Shown here in pieces: positions 45,956 through 58,388 of a stretch of DNA of 64,000 nt. This stretch comes from Cyathus striatus. Taxonomy: Eukaryota; Basidiomycota; Agaricomycetes; Agaricales; Nidulariaceae. The translations under genes and the position numbers were made by a program. The number at the start of each line of letters is the position of its first letter. Within the stretch, counting starts at the first letter, position 1. The stretch spans positions 4,030,001 through 4,094,000 of the forward strand of contig JAOVFP010000012.1 of assembly GCA_025738555.1 (NCBI GenBank), in the 5' to 3' direction. A model generated the notes under the pieces. The model worked only from the letters and a program-made list of their open reading frames with translations, did no database searches and was not told where the DNA came from.

Positions 45956-48900
45956 CGTACCTCAGTCCCCCAAGCCCAAGCCACTCGCCGCCAAGTTCCA
46001 ACAAAGGACCTTGCTCACTGGTGCCGAAATTCGAATACAAAGAGAAACAACTATTGTCATCTATTTACCAAAAGCCTCTCCTTGCTCATACAACCAAACA
46101 CACCACAACACACCTCGCAAAGCAGAGCAAAGGGGGCCAGTCGACCGCCCCACCTTCTCCGCAATCTCAATCTCCCCCGGACCAATCCTCGGCTCCGCCC
46201 CTAATCTCTCCCGCCAACTCCAACTCAAATCCAAATTTTAATTCTCCAACAACACCCCAACACCCGTACGCCCCTCCGAAGCACTGAAGAAACAGAGAAC
46301 TGGGACGCAGACTTTAAAGACCACCCCTCTCCCACACGTGCCCCTCCCCGCCAGCACAGCACACCCATCAAACGCATCAAGAAATGCAGTAGTGGTACCA
46401 CCCCCCAGCGCCGTCGAAAAAGTGGGTTGGACGGTGAAGACGAACATGAGAGCTGGGATGAGGAGTTTGGATTGGATGTTCTCCCTCCTCTGTCACGAGG
46501 AATGCGTCGTCGACGCCTAGTCCTAGGATCGCCCACTTCCCCAGGACGCACAGGGAAGCGTATAAGTTTTGGCGGCGATCGTCGTCTAGGCGACATTGCC
46601 AGCCCCGACGACGACGCTCCACCTCCCCTTCCTCCTCTCCCTAAACCTCCCGCGGAGGACGACGTAGACTCAGACGAATTCGGGCCTAAATCAAACGACG
46701 AGGAAGAAGACAAAACAGTAACCTCCCGCTCACGTCGAGCGCTTTCTCTCTCCCGCTCATCCACCTCCTCCCCTCCCTCACCTCCACCTGTCCCTCCACT
46801 CCTTACATTCCTCGGCATAGGCCTAAGCTCAGCGCTCAGCGCTCAACCGTCGGCTTAGGAATCCTCCCCTACCCACCTCAGCCCTTCCTGCGTTCTCCAA
46901 CCTCCAGCGTATTCAGCGTGCCAACCACCGCAGATCACACATCCCAATACCACGGCAGCATCACCCATCTCCGCGGAGCTTCACGCGCAGCGGTGGGAAC
47001 ATGCTCTCAGGCCTCCCACCTAGCCCTCCAATCCATCGTGAATGTGAGAGGAGGAGGTTGAGGAAGAAGAGTCGACCAGTTGCTGCTGGACCTGGTGTTT
47101 TCGAGTTATCCGAGGTGGATCCTGAGGAGGGGAGGGCGAGGTCAAGGTTGATGTCGAGGCCTAGGACACCTTCCTCGGCCTGCTGTGGTAGATCTTGTTC
47201 CTGTTACGCCGCCGAAGGCAGGGGTCAGCGATGTACTGTCTACGCCTTCGGGGGAGGTTTGAGTCCTATAGGAAGTGTAAAGCACAAATGGGCAAGGAGG
47301 AAGAAGGGAAGTCTGGCGCCTGAAGAGGTTGCTGGTGGTGAGGATGTTAGAGGGTGTATTTCTGGTTTGTTTTTTCTTCTTTATTTCTTTTTACTTGTCT
47401 GATATGCTATAGAACTTCGTACAGAACACCAAGACCCCCATCTCATCCCCCGACCACATTCCTCCGCCTCATCTCTCCCCTCCTCACGACACCACTCCCT
47501 CCGCCGACCAAGCAATCACTCCCCCTCCCCTTCCCCTGCACATACACATATGCACGTACCCCCCACGTCCCGCTTCTTCCGCACACAAGCAACAAAAACG
47601 CTGCCTCGGTCAGTAACAGGCAGTCGAAGCGGCAGCATGACAGATCTCTCCCTCCACCAGAACCAGAACGAGTCAGACTCCCACTCAACCCCCAGCAAGC
47701 TTCTTAAAAGGAAGAGTTTGGGATTCGTGCAGTTGCGGAAGGAGCAGGCCAAGAGACCTGTTTCCATGCAGGGTTCTCCGTCGTTTGGCATTGCTGGGCG
47801 ATATGGTGGGATTGGAATAGGGAGGATGGCGAGCTCGAAGGAGAAGGAGCGGGATGTAGAGGGGGGGGGAAGAGGTCTGTTTCGAGAGCTAGGGGTGAGG
47901 TGGTTGTCCAGGAGAGCATTGATGAAGAGAGGGAGGAGAAAGTCAAAGGGAGGGAAGGAAAGGAGAAGGAAAAGGATGGGAGTAGGGGATTCATGCGCAG
48001 CGTGAGGCGTATTAGCCTCGTTGGGAGACATAAGCGCACCAAGAGCGGTGTCTCTCACTGGCGTTGTTGAAGACACCCCTTCCCCCCCTCCTCATCCTCC
48101 TAGGATTCCTTTGCGTTCTGGGACACTGCGCTCTAAGGACTCTCGTACCCATCTAAGGAGCAGCATAGGCAGTTGGATAGGTATCATGTACTTGTGTCGC
48201 AGGTTCAGGATATACTGGATAGGCATGCGCTGGCGCTTTCGCAGGTGACACCTCAGCCTCGCGTCTTCTCCTACGTTCTTCAAGAAACTCAATAGGTCCA
48301 ATACAGATTCTACTGTTCCACCCCCTTTCCATCCCAACTCGCATACTGCGAGCTACCTTCATCTTTTTACACCATTAACTCGAAGTACCGCATCTCCTGG
48401 GAATGCACAGAGCTTCTCATCGAGCTCGCTACCGGCTCGTCGTCTGCAAGCTCACCACCTTCTAACACGGGCCCTGCATCCGCCTCCCAGTAGTACCTCC
48501 CCCAAACGGAGCGCAAGACGAGCAGGGAGCGTGCAATCACGCTGACAGGGGACGAGTCGATGCCTCCTACGCCTACTCCCGGAGCAATCAGTTCCTCGAC
48601 ATCCAGTATGTCGCATAGTCCTCCGCTGGCTAGTCCCCCTGCGCTGGCGTGGAGGGCGTCCACGAGGAGACACGATCTCAGTCAGCAGCAACGGGTACTA
48701 CTAAGGGATGCTCAATCGTGCCGATTAGACGCTGCTTAAGGATCCGATTCCTATTCCTGAGGAATCAACGACGCCTCTGAATGTTCAGCGGGGTGGGGTG
48801 ATCCGATGAGCAGTACGCTCATGCTACCGTCTGCTGAGAGCATTAATATGGATGGGTATATCTCCGATGAAGAAGCGGAGGCAGAGTAAGTTGAGGATGA

Positions 48901-49620
48901 GTGGACCGTGGCATGTGTTATGTGCTTTGAAACCCAGTACGTCGTCTGGTGCTGCCGGGGTTCCGCCTATTCCCACTTCGTCGACGTCGTTGAGTATGGA
49001 GTTGCCTATGGATAGCCATCAGCCTTTTTTCGTCCAAGGTCGGTGGAGGGCAAAGACAAACACGGACCCCGAGTCGATGCGATCTGATAGGGTCTCCCTG
49101 TAAGGGCATCATCCCCTCCCCGCCAAAGCCTCCCCTAGACGTCCTTCCCTCGCTTCCATCTTCCGTTTGGGGAAGAGCAAGGCTACTACTACTGGATCGA
49201 GTAGTGGTGAATCCCGCATGGAGTGTAGAGCAGTTCGCTATCAGTGCTGGCGAGGAAGACTGGGACCGCATTGATTCGGTCACTGACCTGGACGCTGCTG
49301 CTCGTGGATTGGGCATTAACCCTGATGGAACTGCTACTGTTCACGGTAAAAAGGATGAGAGGGGTAAGTTCTTTATGACAATATATTGTTGATAGACGTT
49401 TAAAGTTACGGGTACTCCTGGATACGTACCACACGCTCCTTTCATAGGTTCAAGTCAACCTCGACACGCATGCGTTAACACTCTCACAACAACAACAGAC
49501 ACCTCAGCCCCGCGCTTCATGTCTCATGTTCTTCAAGAAATGCAACAGGTCCAACATTAATCCCACCACCATCGTTATTAGGTCGCATACTGTGAGTTAG
49601 CCTCGTTCTTCTATATTACC
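45956..49620 (+). pseudogene. Ser/Pro-rich gene with WDEEF and RRISLVGRHKR motifs, degenerate (copy 1)
   Basis: Conserved islands appear in order but in changing frames: TENWDADF (46290) and ESWDEEFGLD (46450); RSRRALSLSRSS (46730); ERRRLRKKSRPVAAGP (47045); FMRSVRRISLVGRHKR (near 47990-48045); KYRISWECTELLIELATGS (48386); STRRHDLSQQQRVLLR (48660); EEDWDRIDSVTDLDAAARGLG (49252). Frame changes and stops between them show that the gene is broken. Part of the 48240-48350 exon is repeated, diverged, at 49495-49600. The paired acidic W-D-(D/E)-(D/E)-F motifs recall Byr4/Bfa1-type spindle-pole proteins, but this is a weak resemblance. A shorter copy lies at 56740-57350. Confidence 0.5.
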
Positions 49621-50239
49621 AATTCATAGTCCTGCACTGAGCTGCTCGTAGAACCAACAACAGGTTCGTCCTAATGCTTTCTACTTCTCCACTCACAATA
49701 CTCTTTCAAGCTGTCATGGTTCTTCAACGTCCTCTACTCGATCACTATACTTTACTATCCATCGTGCTACTATTCCCACCCAATGTTCTCAATCTCGTGT
49801 CTGTACCTCGGGTACCACCGTGAGTTTGATTCCACAGAACTAGCTCCTATCAGCAATCCCCCATCCCGGTTATCCTTTGACTATGATTCTTCGGTATTGT
49901 TGCTCAGTCTTCTACTGGTGTTTTAACCATGCTACCTCACTTGTATTCGAAGTTCTGACGTTGTACCTTTTGTCAAATTACATGTAATGTCGTGTGTTGT
50001 GTTCATTACCCTATAGAACTTTGTTTTATATGGACCGTCACTTTTAGTATATGTATATAACGAGATTTCAAAACCAAAGTGAATGAATGTAGAGCTATTA
50101 AGCTCCGAAACTTTGAAATCAGAGTCTCGCACTTTGAGCCTACGAGACGGGTAGAAAATTGGTAGTCTCGATATTCATCAGGACCAGTCACCAATCAAAA
50201 TTAACGGAGGCACATATACAAACGAGTACAGACCTACTC
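49621..50239. other. no recognisable gene
   Basis: AT-rich spacer between the Ser/Pro-rich gene remnant and the SET gene copy; only short frames (60-66 aa, minus). Confidence 0.4.
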
Positions 50240-53200
50240 TTAGGCAGATATACATGCTAGGAGAAGAGACGAACGAAAGAGACGATCACTAGAGATAATA
50301 ATCTCTTGTCGGGTCAGCTGATGGTCCTCTGGGAATGTACGATGAGCCTGAGTACAAACGTGGGGAAGGCACATATGAAGACTGGCTCGATTAAGATGAA
50401 AGAATGTCATTACAAAGAGCGCGGGGTGCACTGGGTACAGGTCATGGGGCAGTGGGTAACGTGCTGGGATTGGATGTGAATGAGGAGCCTGACGACCGAT
50501 AAAGAGGAGGAGCAGAGGATGGGGTAGGTCGTCCACCAGATGGCGACATGGAAGTATGAAAAGACCTGGGATGTGTTGGAGGACTGCGAAGATGATAGGA
50601 ATTGAACCGTTTTGGTGGAGGTGGAGAGGCCTCGCCGATTTCGCCTTTTCTTGCTGAGGAACCTGACGAGTTTGAGGATGGTCCAGGGGTGTATTGGTGG
50701 TGAGTAGAAGTTTGGATATCTCTTTGGTCAGTGAGGCAGTGATGACGGGTACAGGAGGTGGAGTGTCACTCGGTAAAGGTGAAGAACCAACGGCGATCGC
50801 CTGTTCAACCAGCTCCACCTTGGCCTCACATGTAATCTCGTGCGTGAGTGGCGGAGTTGGAGCAGCCTTCGCTATTGCTTGAGGAGGTGGCGGGGAGGGA
50901 GTATGAGTCAACTTGGAGTTGTGAAGGGCGGAGGTGACAGCGGAGGAGGATGATACCCGTTGACCTTTGGTGGTGCCATCTGGTAGTTGTTGACGTCCGT
51001 AACTTTCACTTGAGCTGACGGAGGAGGCTCGACTGGAGTCGTATCGGCAGCCTCCCCTGCCAGATCATGCTGACCATCCACAGACACCTGTATACGCGAC
51101 ATAGGAGGCGACAGCGGTGAAACTGGAGAGAGAGCTTTCATGGAAAGAGCCCGTAGATGAGGTATAATAGGCGACCGCAATAAAACGGTCTGTGGCACCA
51201 TAGGCGACGGAGCCAGCACCTCGTTCGTACCAGCAGACGAAACAGCCAACACCTTATTCGTACCCGCCGGAGAAACAGCGAACACCGATGAGGCACTCAT
51301 TGGCGACGCCTGAATCCTGGTACGAGTAACCTCCTCTTCCCGCTGCTTCTTCCGCAGCGCAAAGTCTTTGAGGGTGAGCTTGACTTTGAGAACGGGGGTT
51401 GGTTGAAGCGGAGACGATGCCGATGATGGAGAAGTATCGTGTGGAACGGATGCTTCTCGTGGCACTTCGGACGGGGGCGCGAGAGGAGATGATGGCGGCA
51501 TGGACGGCGAAAGAGGAGTTGCCTCTCTTGGATACGGTTCCTGAGATGAGATGGACGGAGCGGAGGCAGGAGGGCCACAAGGAGAAGGTGACCGAACGAC
51601 GACTTGAGGTGCAGGAGACTCGGGAGCATGACTATACGCAATCGGCACGTCAGGAGAAGAGTGACACTCATCCTGTCCTTCATGAGCTCCAACAATCTCC
51701 GCACCATCAACCATCGGCGGCGACGGTATCGTCGACATCGGTGACAATGGCAAATGTTCATCCTCCAGATTAGGCAGGCGGTCTCGTGTATCAGGGAACG
51801 GCGAGGTCGGCAGTGGAGAACGATGCGGTGACGGCGGTGAAGTGAGAGGTGATAGTGGAGTGTTATTGCCGAATGGAAAGTCCCCCGTGGGCTGAGGACT
51901 TGGGGAAAGGGGAGAGATTGGCGCAGGCGAAGCGGAGTGCGCATAGGCGGACTTGGTGTTGAGAGCGGTGGGTAGAGGAGCCGGCAAAGAAGAAATCGAT
52001 GATAAAGGCAAATGATCTTCGTGTACAGGAGCCGGGGACAGATGTATCTCCTCTCCAAGGCCATGCATCGAATGCATTAGCGGAATATCGAACTCGTCCA
52101 TCTCGGCGTCACCATCTCCAGACGCAGGAAGCTCCTCGATAGGTATCGGTGGATGGTCATGAGGCGACAAAGCCACCGTAAACGTATTAGGCGACGACAC
52201 TTCCGCCTCAGCCTCAGCCTCCTCTTCCTCCTCCTTCGGCAACTGGCTGACCTCCAACGAATCTTTACGCATAAATGCGCTCCAGCTCATCTGAGGCGAC
52301 CCCAAACCCTCCACGCCAGGATCAACATCCACGGCCCTCCCCGCCCTTGCCCTTCCAGAGCCCCAGTCCAATTCCCAGCGTATCCGAAATCGACGCATTA
52401 GTCGAGCCAATGACGGCGTAAGCGCCCGTGACTGGCATTACGAGCGATAATTTGGCAAAATGCATGGACGGCAACGTTGTGGGAGGTGGGGGAAGTGAGG
52501 CAGTGTCGAGCTTGACCGTCGAAGGGCTAGCAACTGTGGCATCACAAAAAGTCAGCAAAGTGTGCGGGCACGAGCACGAGTAGCTACCTTTCTCGGTACC
52601 AGAATCACCATCCACGACCTCGACTCAAAACCTATCGATCAAGTGATCTGTAAAGGCGACGATGAGAAACGATAGAATATAATAAATGAGGGACGTATCC
52701 TTCCTCCGATAGAAAATCGGCCGTGACCCTCCATCCGTATCGCCCACTGTTTCTTCCTCTTCCTCCTCCGTGCCTGCACCATCCTTCGCATCTCCATCCA
52801 CTCCAGCCATACCCTCAACCCCTCGATCCCCACCCATAGCCTCGACCCCAGCAGCACCTTCCCCTCCCTCCCCTCCATTCCCAACAGCCATCGGTCTATC
52901 GAACCACTTCTTCTTCATCTTGGGAGGAACAAGCGGCGACGCGCGTAACTCGTCTTCCGTGTCCATCGTCGGATCTTGACGCACCGAGCGAGGAGACTTT
53001 GAAGGAGAGTGTATCCTAATTCGCCGAACTGGAGAACCTGTAAGAGAGGTTAGCAACACGAGCGAGTGATTTGCGTACCGCAACAAAGGCGAAAAGAAAG
53101 AAGGAAATAGATCTTACCATCACGCTTGTCCTCCTCCTCCGCCCTCTCAGCACGCACAACAACGCCTTTCCTCCTGTCCCTCCCCTTCCTCGTTTGCTTC

Positions 53201-55118
53201 TTCCTACTGCGCCTATTAACAACCCTCCCTTTCTTCTTCTTCCCTCTTCCTCGTACTCCTTCTCCGTCCTCTCCCCTCCCCCCTCCTCCGGTTCATCAAC
53301 ACACATCTCGACCCCACTCAACCCACCCGAAAAAGGGACCCCCTCCCTCGTCTTTAATCCCCTTGAATGACCAATGAGCGATCCCAGATCCACCCCTTCC
53401 ACTTTCTCTCCAGCAGCGGTACCTGAAGCAGGAAACGCAGATCCAGAAAGGGAAGAAACGATTTCCCCGTCGACGAATGCTGCCATTTGAACTAGGGCGC
53501 AGTCTTTTGCGCGTGCGCTGCATGAGCATGTTGTGAATTTAGATAAGAGGAGGTGGAGGATGTTGGCTATGTGTTGGGGGAGGTGGGCGTATTGTTGTGG
53601 GCTGGTTGGTTGGGCGGCGGTTGGTTGTGGGTTTGAGGTGGGTGGTAGGTGATGTAATAGTTGGATGTGGTGGTGCGGCTGTTGGATGTGGCGGTGCGGT
53701 GGAAGGTGGCGGTGGTGGCAGAACCGTTGAAGGTGGTGGAACAGTTGTCGAATTCGGTACATTCGCAATCAATGGAGAAACAGGCCCCGAAGCAGAAAAA
53801 GCGGCAAGCTAACGTATCGGTAAACCAAAACCCCAACTCCCCAAAAAGACAAAAACTACTCACGGAAACATCTGAGGATTCTCAATCAACGCAGGCAAAC
53901 TATGACTCGCATTCCCATCGTCCCACTCCCATACCAGCACAACTTCCTCATTCGGCTTCGAATCCCTAACCGCATAAATACCAAACGACAACGCCGTATC
54001 ACCCTCCTTTGCCTTTTCAGGGCAAAGGACAGGACGAATGACAGCGTTAGGTCTACACCTGCTCCGTACGAAACGGCCTTTACTACCGGACACTCGAGCG
54101 TTGAGGGGAGCGTCCAAAGGTGACCCTACGAGGTGGACGAAAAAGCGTGGTATGCTCGGATGCGCGTAGCCATTGAGTGGGTCGGAGATGTACAGCGACG
54201 AGTGGCCTAATCGAGAGGTGCGAGTGCAAGCTTAGATATGGTGGAACTGGCGTAGGCGGGAGGGGGCAGGGGTAGATTTGAGCATCTTGGGATTCTGACA
54301 GTGGGTCCGGGACCGGGATGGGAGAAGGTGTGTACGGGGATGGGGTGGATGTGAGCGCTGTTACGCCCCGCCAGTTCTGAGCGTGACACCGGAGTGGGGA
54401 TTATGTCTGTTGAGAGGGGGACGTAGGAGTGTGTCCAGAGCTCGTCAATGTCGATGCCATCGTCTTCGTTTGTGGTATCGAGTGGTGGGGTGGGACGGTT
54501 GATGAGGAGGTTTGGAGAATGCGCGATTTAGATTTGGCGTTTCTCTTAACATGCGCCGAGCTCCCCTCCCCTCGACGTTTTCAGTCTACGCCTAGACTCC
54601 TCCAATCCTACCAGTGGTAGGAGTGCGCGCCTGCTCCAAGACAGACCCCCACTGCATTATCTGGACCTAACCGCTTTCTCTCTATCAACCTCACGGAGGA
54701 CAGTATGCTCTAGCTACTCTGTTCTTCGCTCGTTCTGAGGCGGTGAGGCGGCGCAGCCTTTTGGTGTGGTGACTGTATGTGTCTGCGCCGATTGTGGTGT
54801 TGAATGTTTGGTGCTTCCGATCGGTTGCTGGTGGGGGGTGGGACTTTTGTGTTCGGATGGGATCTGGAAGGGCTAGAGTTAGGATTGTGAGACGAAAGTG
54901 AATGGAAGGACGTACTTTGAGGTGGAACTTTGGTGTGCGTAGGGTCTGGAGGCGGGTGTAAGAGGCGGAGGGGAGGGCGACGGTGTCGACAGTGATGGAG
55001 CACCGAATAAGGTTTTTGGGTGGGCAGACAAGTCGGTTGGTGCTTCGCTAAGATAGATGGGGTATATGACGAGGAGAGTGAGTTGTGAGTGAGAGGATGG
55101 ATGGCGGTCGTTGTCCAC
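50240..55118 (-). pseudogene. SET3/SET4-like SET-domain gene, most complete copy (SET copy 7)
   Basis: Minus strand. The N-terminal exon near 55118 is Ser/Pro-rich. The SET-domain C-terminal half lies at 54117-53860 (SGSKGRFVRSRCRPNAVI, then LVWEWDDGN). Next come the Pro-rich linker, the QMAAFV exon, PPKMKKKWFDR (52900), MPVTGAYAVIGS (52430), and a 500-aa open exon (52410-50908) with VSQLPKEEEEEAEAEAEV, HSMHGLG and VKLTLKDFALRKK. A one-base deletion at about 50935 (compare copy 1, TCATCCTCC) ends that exon early; the true tail continues in another frame to 50240. No PHD finger was seen upstream, although relatives often have one. The 500-aa open exon is the longest in the gene family here, but the deletion makes function doubtful. 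Confidence 0.7.
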
Positions 55119-55452
55119 AATGAGCTCGAAGTTGCCTTTTGATTATGTAATTAGTTGGTTGGATAATTTGGGCATTTGCCCCAAAGACCCGAAAGTCACG
55201 ATAACTTAAAGCACCATTATATATTATACTTGTGCAATGAATTCTGTGGTTATGTATATGTCTCAGGTCCGAAATGCCCAAAGCCCTACACAAGATAAGT
55301 AACTTTGGAGAAAACTCCGGGGTTGATATGAACTATTTGCAGATAACACACGTGATGCAAACTATTGTTTAAACAGCCGCCCACAATGTTGAATCGCTTC
55401 GTAACGCATCATCATCGACATCCTCCATCTAGTCTCATTTTCCTGAGTCGAC
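55119..55452. other. spacer, upstream of Mug135-like gene
   Basis: 334 bp, AT-rich, between the divergent starts of the SET copy (minus) and the Mug135-like gene (plus). It contains the TATATATTATA stretch near 55218. No gene seen. Confidence 0.35.
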
Positions 55453-56303
55453 ATGGCAGCTCCGATCGTCCTACCTGCTCTTCCTGAAGGCCTCATGAAA
55501 GCCCATGGTATTCCTGCTCCTTCTTCTCCTCCTACTTCAGGGGATATCTTCGTGGCATCTCGTTACAAGCAAGATATGTACAAATTATTTGGTATTTGAT
55601 ATTTTCATTATTTAGTGGTTACAGGTTACTCATGGATAAACTAGTGTCTCGCCAGCCAAACGTATCTGAAAAACATGTTGCTGAAGCTTGTAAATACTAT
55701 GCACAAATTGTAACGGCTTCACTAGGTAGGCATTGATCTTGCCGTGTATTTTCTGAAATGCGATTCACGTTGCCACCAGGGTCAAGTGAACGTTCGTCTG
55801 AACTCACAAGCGAACCTCCGTGGTTTACAAATGCAATGACAAGGATGGATGAGCGCCTTACTCGTATTGATGAGCGCTTTGCCCTTATGGACCAGCGCTT
55901 TGACCGATTAGAGACTTGTATTGAAGAAGTGGCAGCCGTCTCCAGACGCACTGAAAGAATTGCAGCCATTGTATGTCTTTCCTTTCTTTTGCATTATTAC
56001 ATTCTATCTGATTTCACTTAGACCTACAATCATACACGTGCACGAGAGGGGCTTGTCATGGTTCCGTTTATTGATGGGACATTACCAGATGTGAGTCTTG
56101 TATATTTGCTCTCTTGCTCTCTCTATGTCTCATCAGTCAACAAGGATGCTTTCCCAAAGCTTACCAATGAGGATATTATTGATAACCTGCAGCGACGTGA
56201 TATCAATATGTATTACAGCGGCTACTATGGGCCTTCAGGTGGTGGGAACCTGGCTTTGGCGGAAAAGATTCGGTTAATTAAAATAGCTATTGGATGTGTA
56301 TAA
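55453..56303 (+). CDS. Mug135-like coiled-coil protein
   Basis: Exons 55453-55591, 55645-55725, 55780-55970 and 56022-56303 join in frame to 230 aa (MAAPIVLPALPEG...). A central coiled coil has a repeated RMDER-LTRIDERF-ALMDQRF pattern (near residues 90-115). The C-terminus LVMVPFIDGTLP, then LTNEDIIDNLQRRDI, YSGYYG and a final IGC matches the Mug135-like C-terminal domain (named after fission yeast meiotically upregulated gene 135; function unknown). A GTGAGT at 56091 looks like a donor, but splicing it to the CATCAG acceptor would break the conserved frame. Either the 46 nt is retained or a weak donor 4 nt downstream is used (42 nt, frame kept). It appears intact amid broken neighbours. Confidence 0.7.
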
Positions 56304-56739
56304 TTTGCAGTGTGGTTATAAATATAGTTTGTTACAAGTTTGTTATATGCAGTTCAATATTGATTGTATCTGAATCCGAGTCAGCTAACCTCAACATTAA
56401 CACTCCATAATCTCCCCTGTATCACCAGTGCTGAGCCTCTTCCCCCTACCCAAGCTGCACCCTCCAACGCTGTTATCTGCACCTGCATCCGGAACCAGCG
56501 CTCAGAGTTGCTGCTGTGCTTTGTACTCAACGTCAACGCTTGCCACACCTCATACGGCCGAATGATTCCTCATTGTCTCTGTGTCCCTCCTCCGGCTACC
56601 AACCTGTCTTCCATCTCATCCTCCTCATCCTCACCTACGCAGGGGATGTAGCAATTCTCTCTTTCTTCACTTCTAGGATACCACTTGATCTCACTATGGG
56701 TCAATTCGGGTACGTTTGAATAGACAATGACGAAGATAA
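56304..56739. other. no recognisable gene
   Basis: 3' flank of the Mug135-like gene with a Ser/Pro-rich plus frame (56364-56651); possibly the decayed upstream part of the remnant that follows, but not alignable by eye. Confidence 0.35.
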
Positions 56740-57350
56740 AACAGCAATGTCGCACTAGCGTCGTGCACTTTCTCTCTCCCATTCATCCACCTCCTCTTCG
56801 TACCCCTCTCCTCCACCTGTCCCTCCTTTGGCATTGGCCTAAGCTCAAACATCGGCTTAGAAATTCTACCTTCCCCATTCCCACTCTCCAACATCGAATG
56901 TATTCAGCACTCCAACTACCGCAGACCATACATCGCAATACCATGGCAGCACCATGCATCTCCACGGGAGCTTCAGGCGCAGTGGAGGGAGCACACTTTC
57001 GGGGCTGACGCCTAGTCCACCGATTCATCGTGAACGTGAGAGGAGGAGGTTGAGAAAGAAGAGTAGGCCTGTTGCTGCTGGACCCTGGGGTGTTTGAGTT
57101 GAGTGAGGTGGATCCAGAGGGGAGGGCGAGGTCGATGTTAGGACGCCTTCCCTTCAGCTTGCTGTGGTGGACCCCGTTACGCCGCCTAAGGCGGGGGTGG
57201 GTGATGTGTTGGCTACGCCTTCAGGGGGGCTTTTGAGTCGGATTGGGAGTCTCAAAAGGAGCAGACGAGAAAGGAGAAGGGTAGTTTACACCTGAGGAAG
57301 CTGCTGGTTGGTGGGATTGGATTGAGAGAACGGTGAGTTCAAAGAGAAGG
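56740..57350 (+). pseudogene. Ser/Pro-rich gene fragment (copy 2)
   Basis: Aligns with 46735-47340: CGTGCACTTTCTCTCTCCC, then the ERRRLRKKS segment (57035), the VTPPKAGVGDVL segment (57175) and GGLLSRIGSLKRS (57228). Stops and frame changes are frequent, including TGA after GVWV (57094). It is shorter than copy 1 and lacks the WDEEF and GRHKR islands. Confidence 0.6.
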
Positions 57351-57772
57351 AGCATTTTCCCTTCCCAGAGAGCTGATATCCAAACCTAGAATGACAGAGT
57401 GATTAGCAGTCATGAAATGAGAACGGCAGTATAATGAGGTGGGAGGTGGATGTCGACTGCAACACAGCATGAAGGCCGGAACACATAAGGAGGTGCTCCT
57501 AACACAACTGTGTCGCCCTCCAGCGTGGAACGTAGTCCCCATGAAAGCACAGTACGATCGGTGTAACTTAGGTTGGGTAGCCTTGAACTGCAGAGACTGA
57601 CGCTGGTACATAACGCCTCGCACGCGGTGGGCGCAGCCCCGCTCGGTGAGACAAGAGACTTCTTAGCCTCCAGATATCGCCAGCAGAAGTTTCACGCTGC
57701 CGTAACAATACGAAGTTGATGGCAACGAAGTAAGCGTTTACTCTCTTACTCACTAGTCTTATGAGGAAAGCA
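57351..57772. other. no recognisable gene
   Basis: About 420 bp of mixed sequence with a 94-aa minus frame (57339-57623) without recognisable features. Confidence 0.35.
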
Positions 57773-58330
57773 TCAAAGCAGACTGTCCATTTCTTCCCTT
57801 GAAAGTCTTACTATCTTCCTGGGGAAAGCGGTATATGGCACCCACAATCGGCGAATTAGGATTGAAACAATGAGAAAGTTAGCAACATACATGAGTCGGA
57901 GTATGTTCTGTACGCAATGCGATATGAACGAAGAATCGCTGCAACACATACTTCTTGAATCTTGATTGTGGACAACGTATCAGTCCAGAAGCATGCACAC
58001 GCAACATAGAAGTCAACAGACCTCCCATAATTGGCCCTGCTTGGACACACATCTCCCTCGGCCTCATACTCGGCATCACACCTGTTCTACATATACATGG
58101 AACCTGCGTAACGGAGTCTCTCACCTAGCCGGAAAGCCATAAGGCTAGATAGATAAGGCTCTATCATAGGAAAAGACGATGACTCCGTACCAAAACAAAA
58201 TGAACATGTATTAGCGAGTCGTGCTATGGAATCATAGACCAAGTTCTTCGATCAACCAACAACGGAAGAAAGCTGACCGGTGGCTCACAACTGTTAATAA
58301 ATCAAAATATGATTCCCCTCTATATTTACA
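57773..58330. repeat. three-copy flanking repeat, copy 3
   Basis: Matches 4648-5190 (AGCTGTCCATTTCTTCC-type start, the CCTCGGCCTCATACTCGGC block and the TATATTTACAATA stretch) and in part 19545-19745. It lies downstream of the decayed B copy just as copy 1 lies downstream of intact B, so it belongs to the duplicated unit. Confidence 0.6.
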
Positions 58331-58388
58331 ATATGCATATACTTCCAGTAATTTTATACAAAACAACGACAATACCATAAACAAATTG

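Noticed and set aside
46225..46818. 197-aa Arg/Gly/Ser-rich minus-strand frame
   Set aside because: It is antisense to the islands (WDEEF, RRALSLSRSS) that are conserved with a second copy in the plus-strand frame.
50908..52410. A 500-aa open frame as an intact stand-alone gene
   Set aside because: It is one large exon of the SET gene, lacks the SET core, and ends early through a one-base deletion seen by comparison with copy 1.
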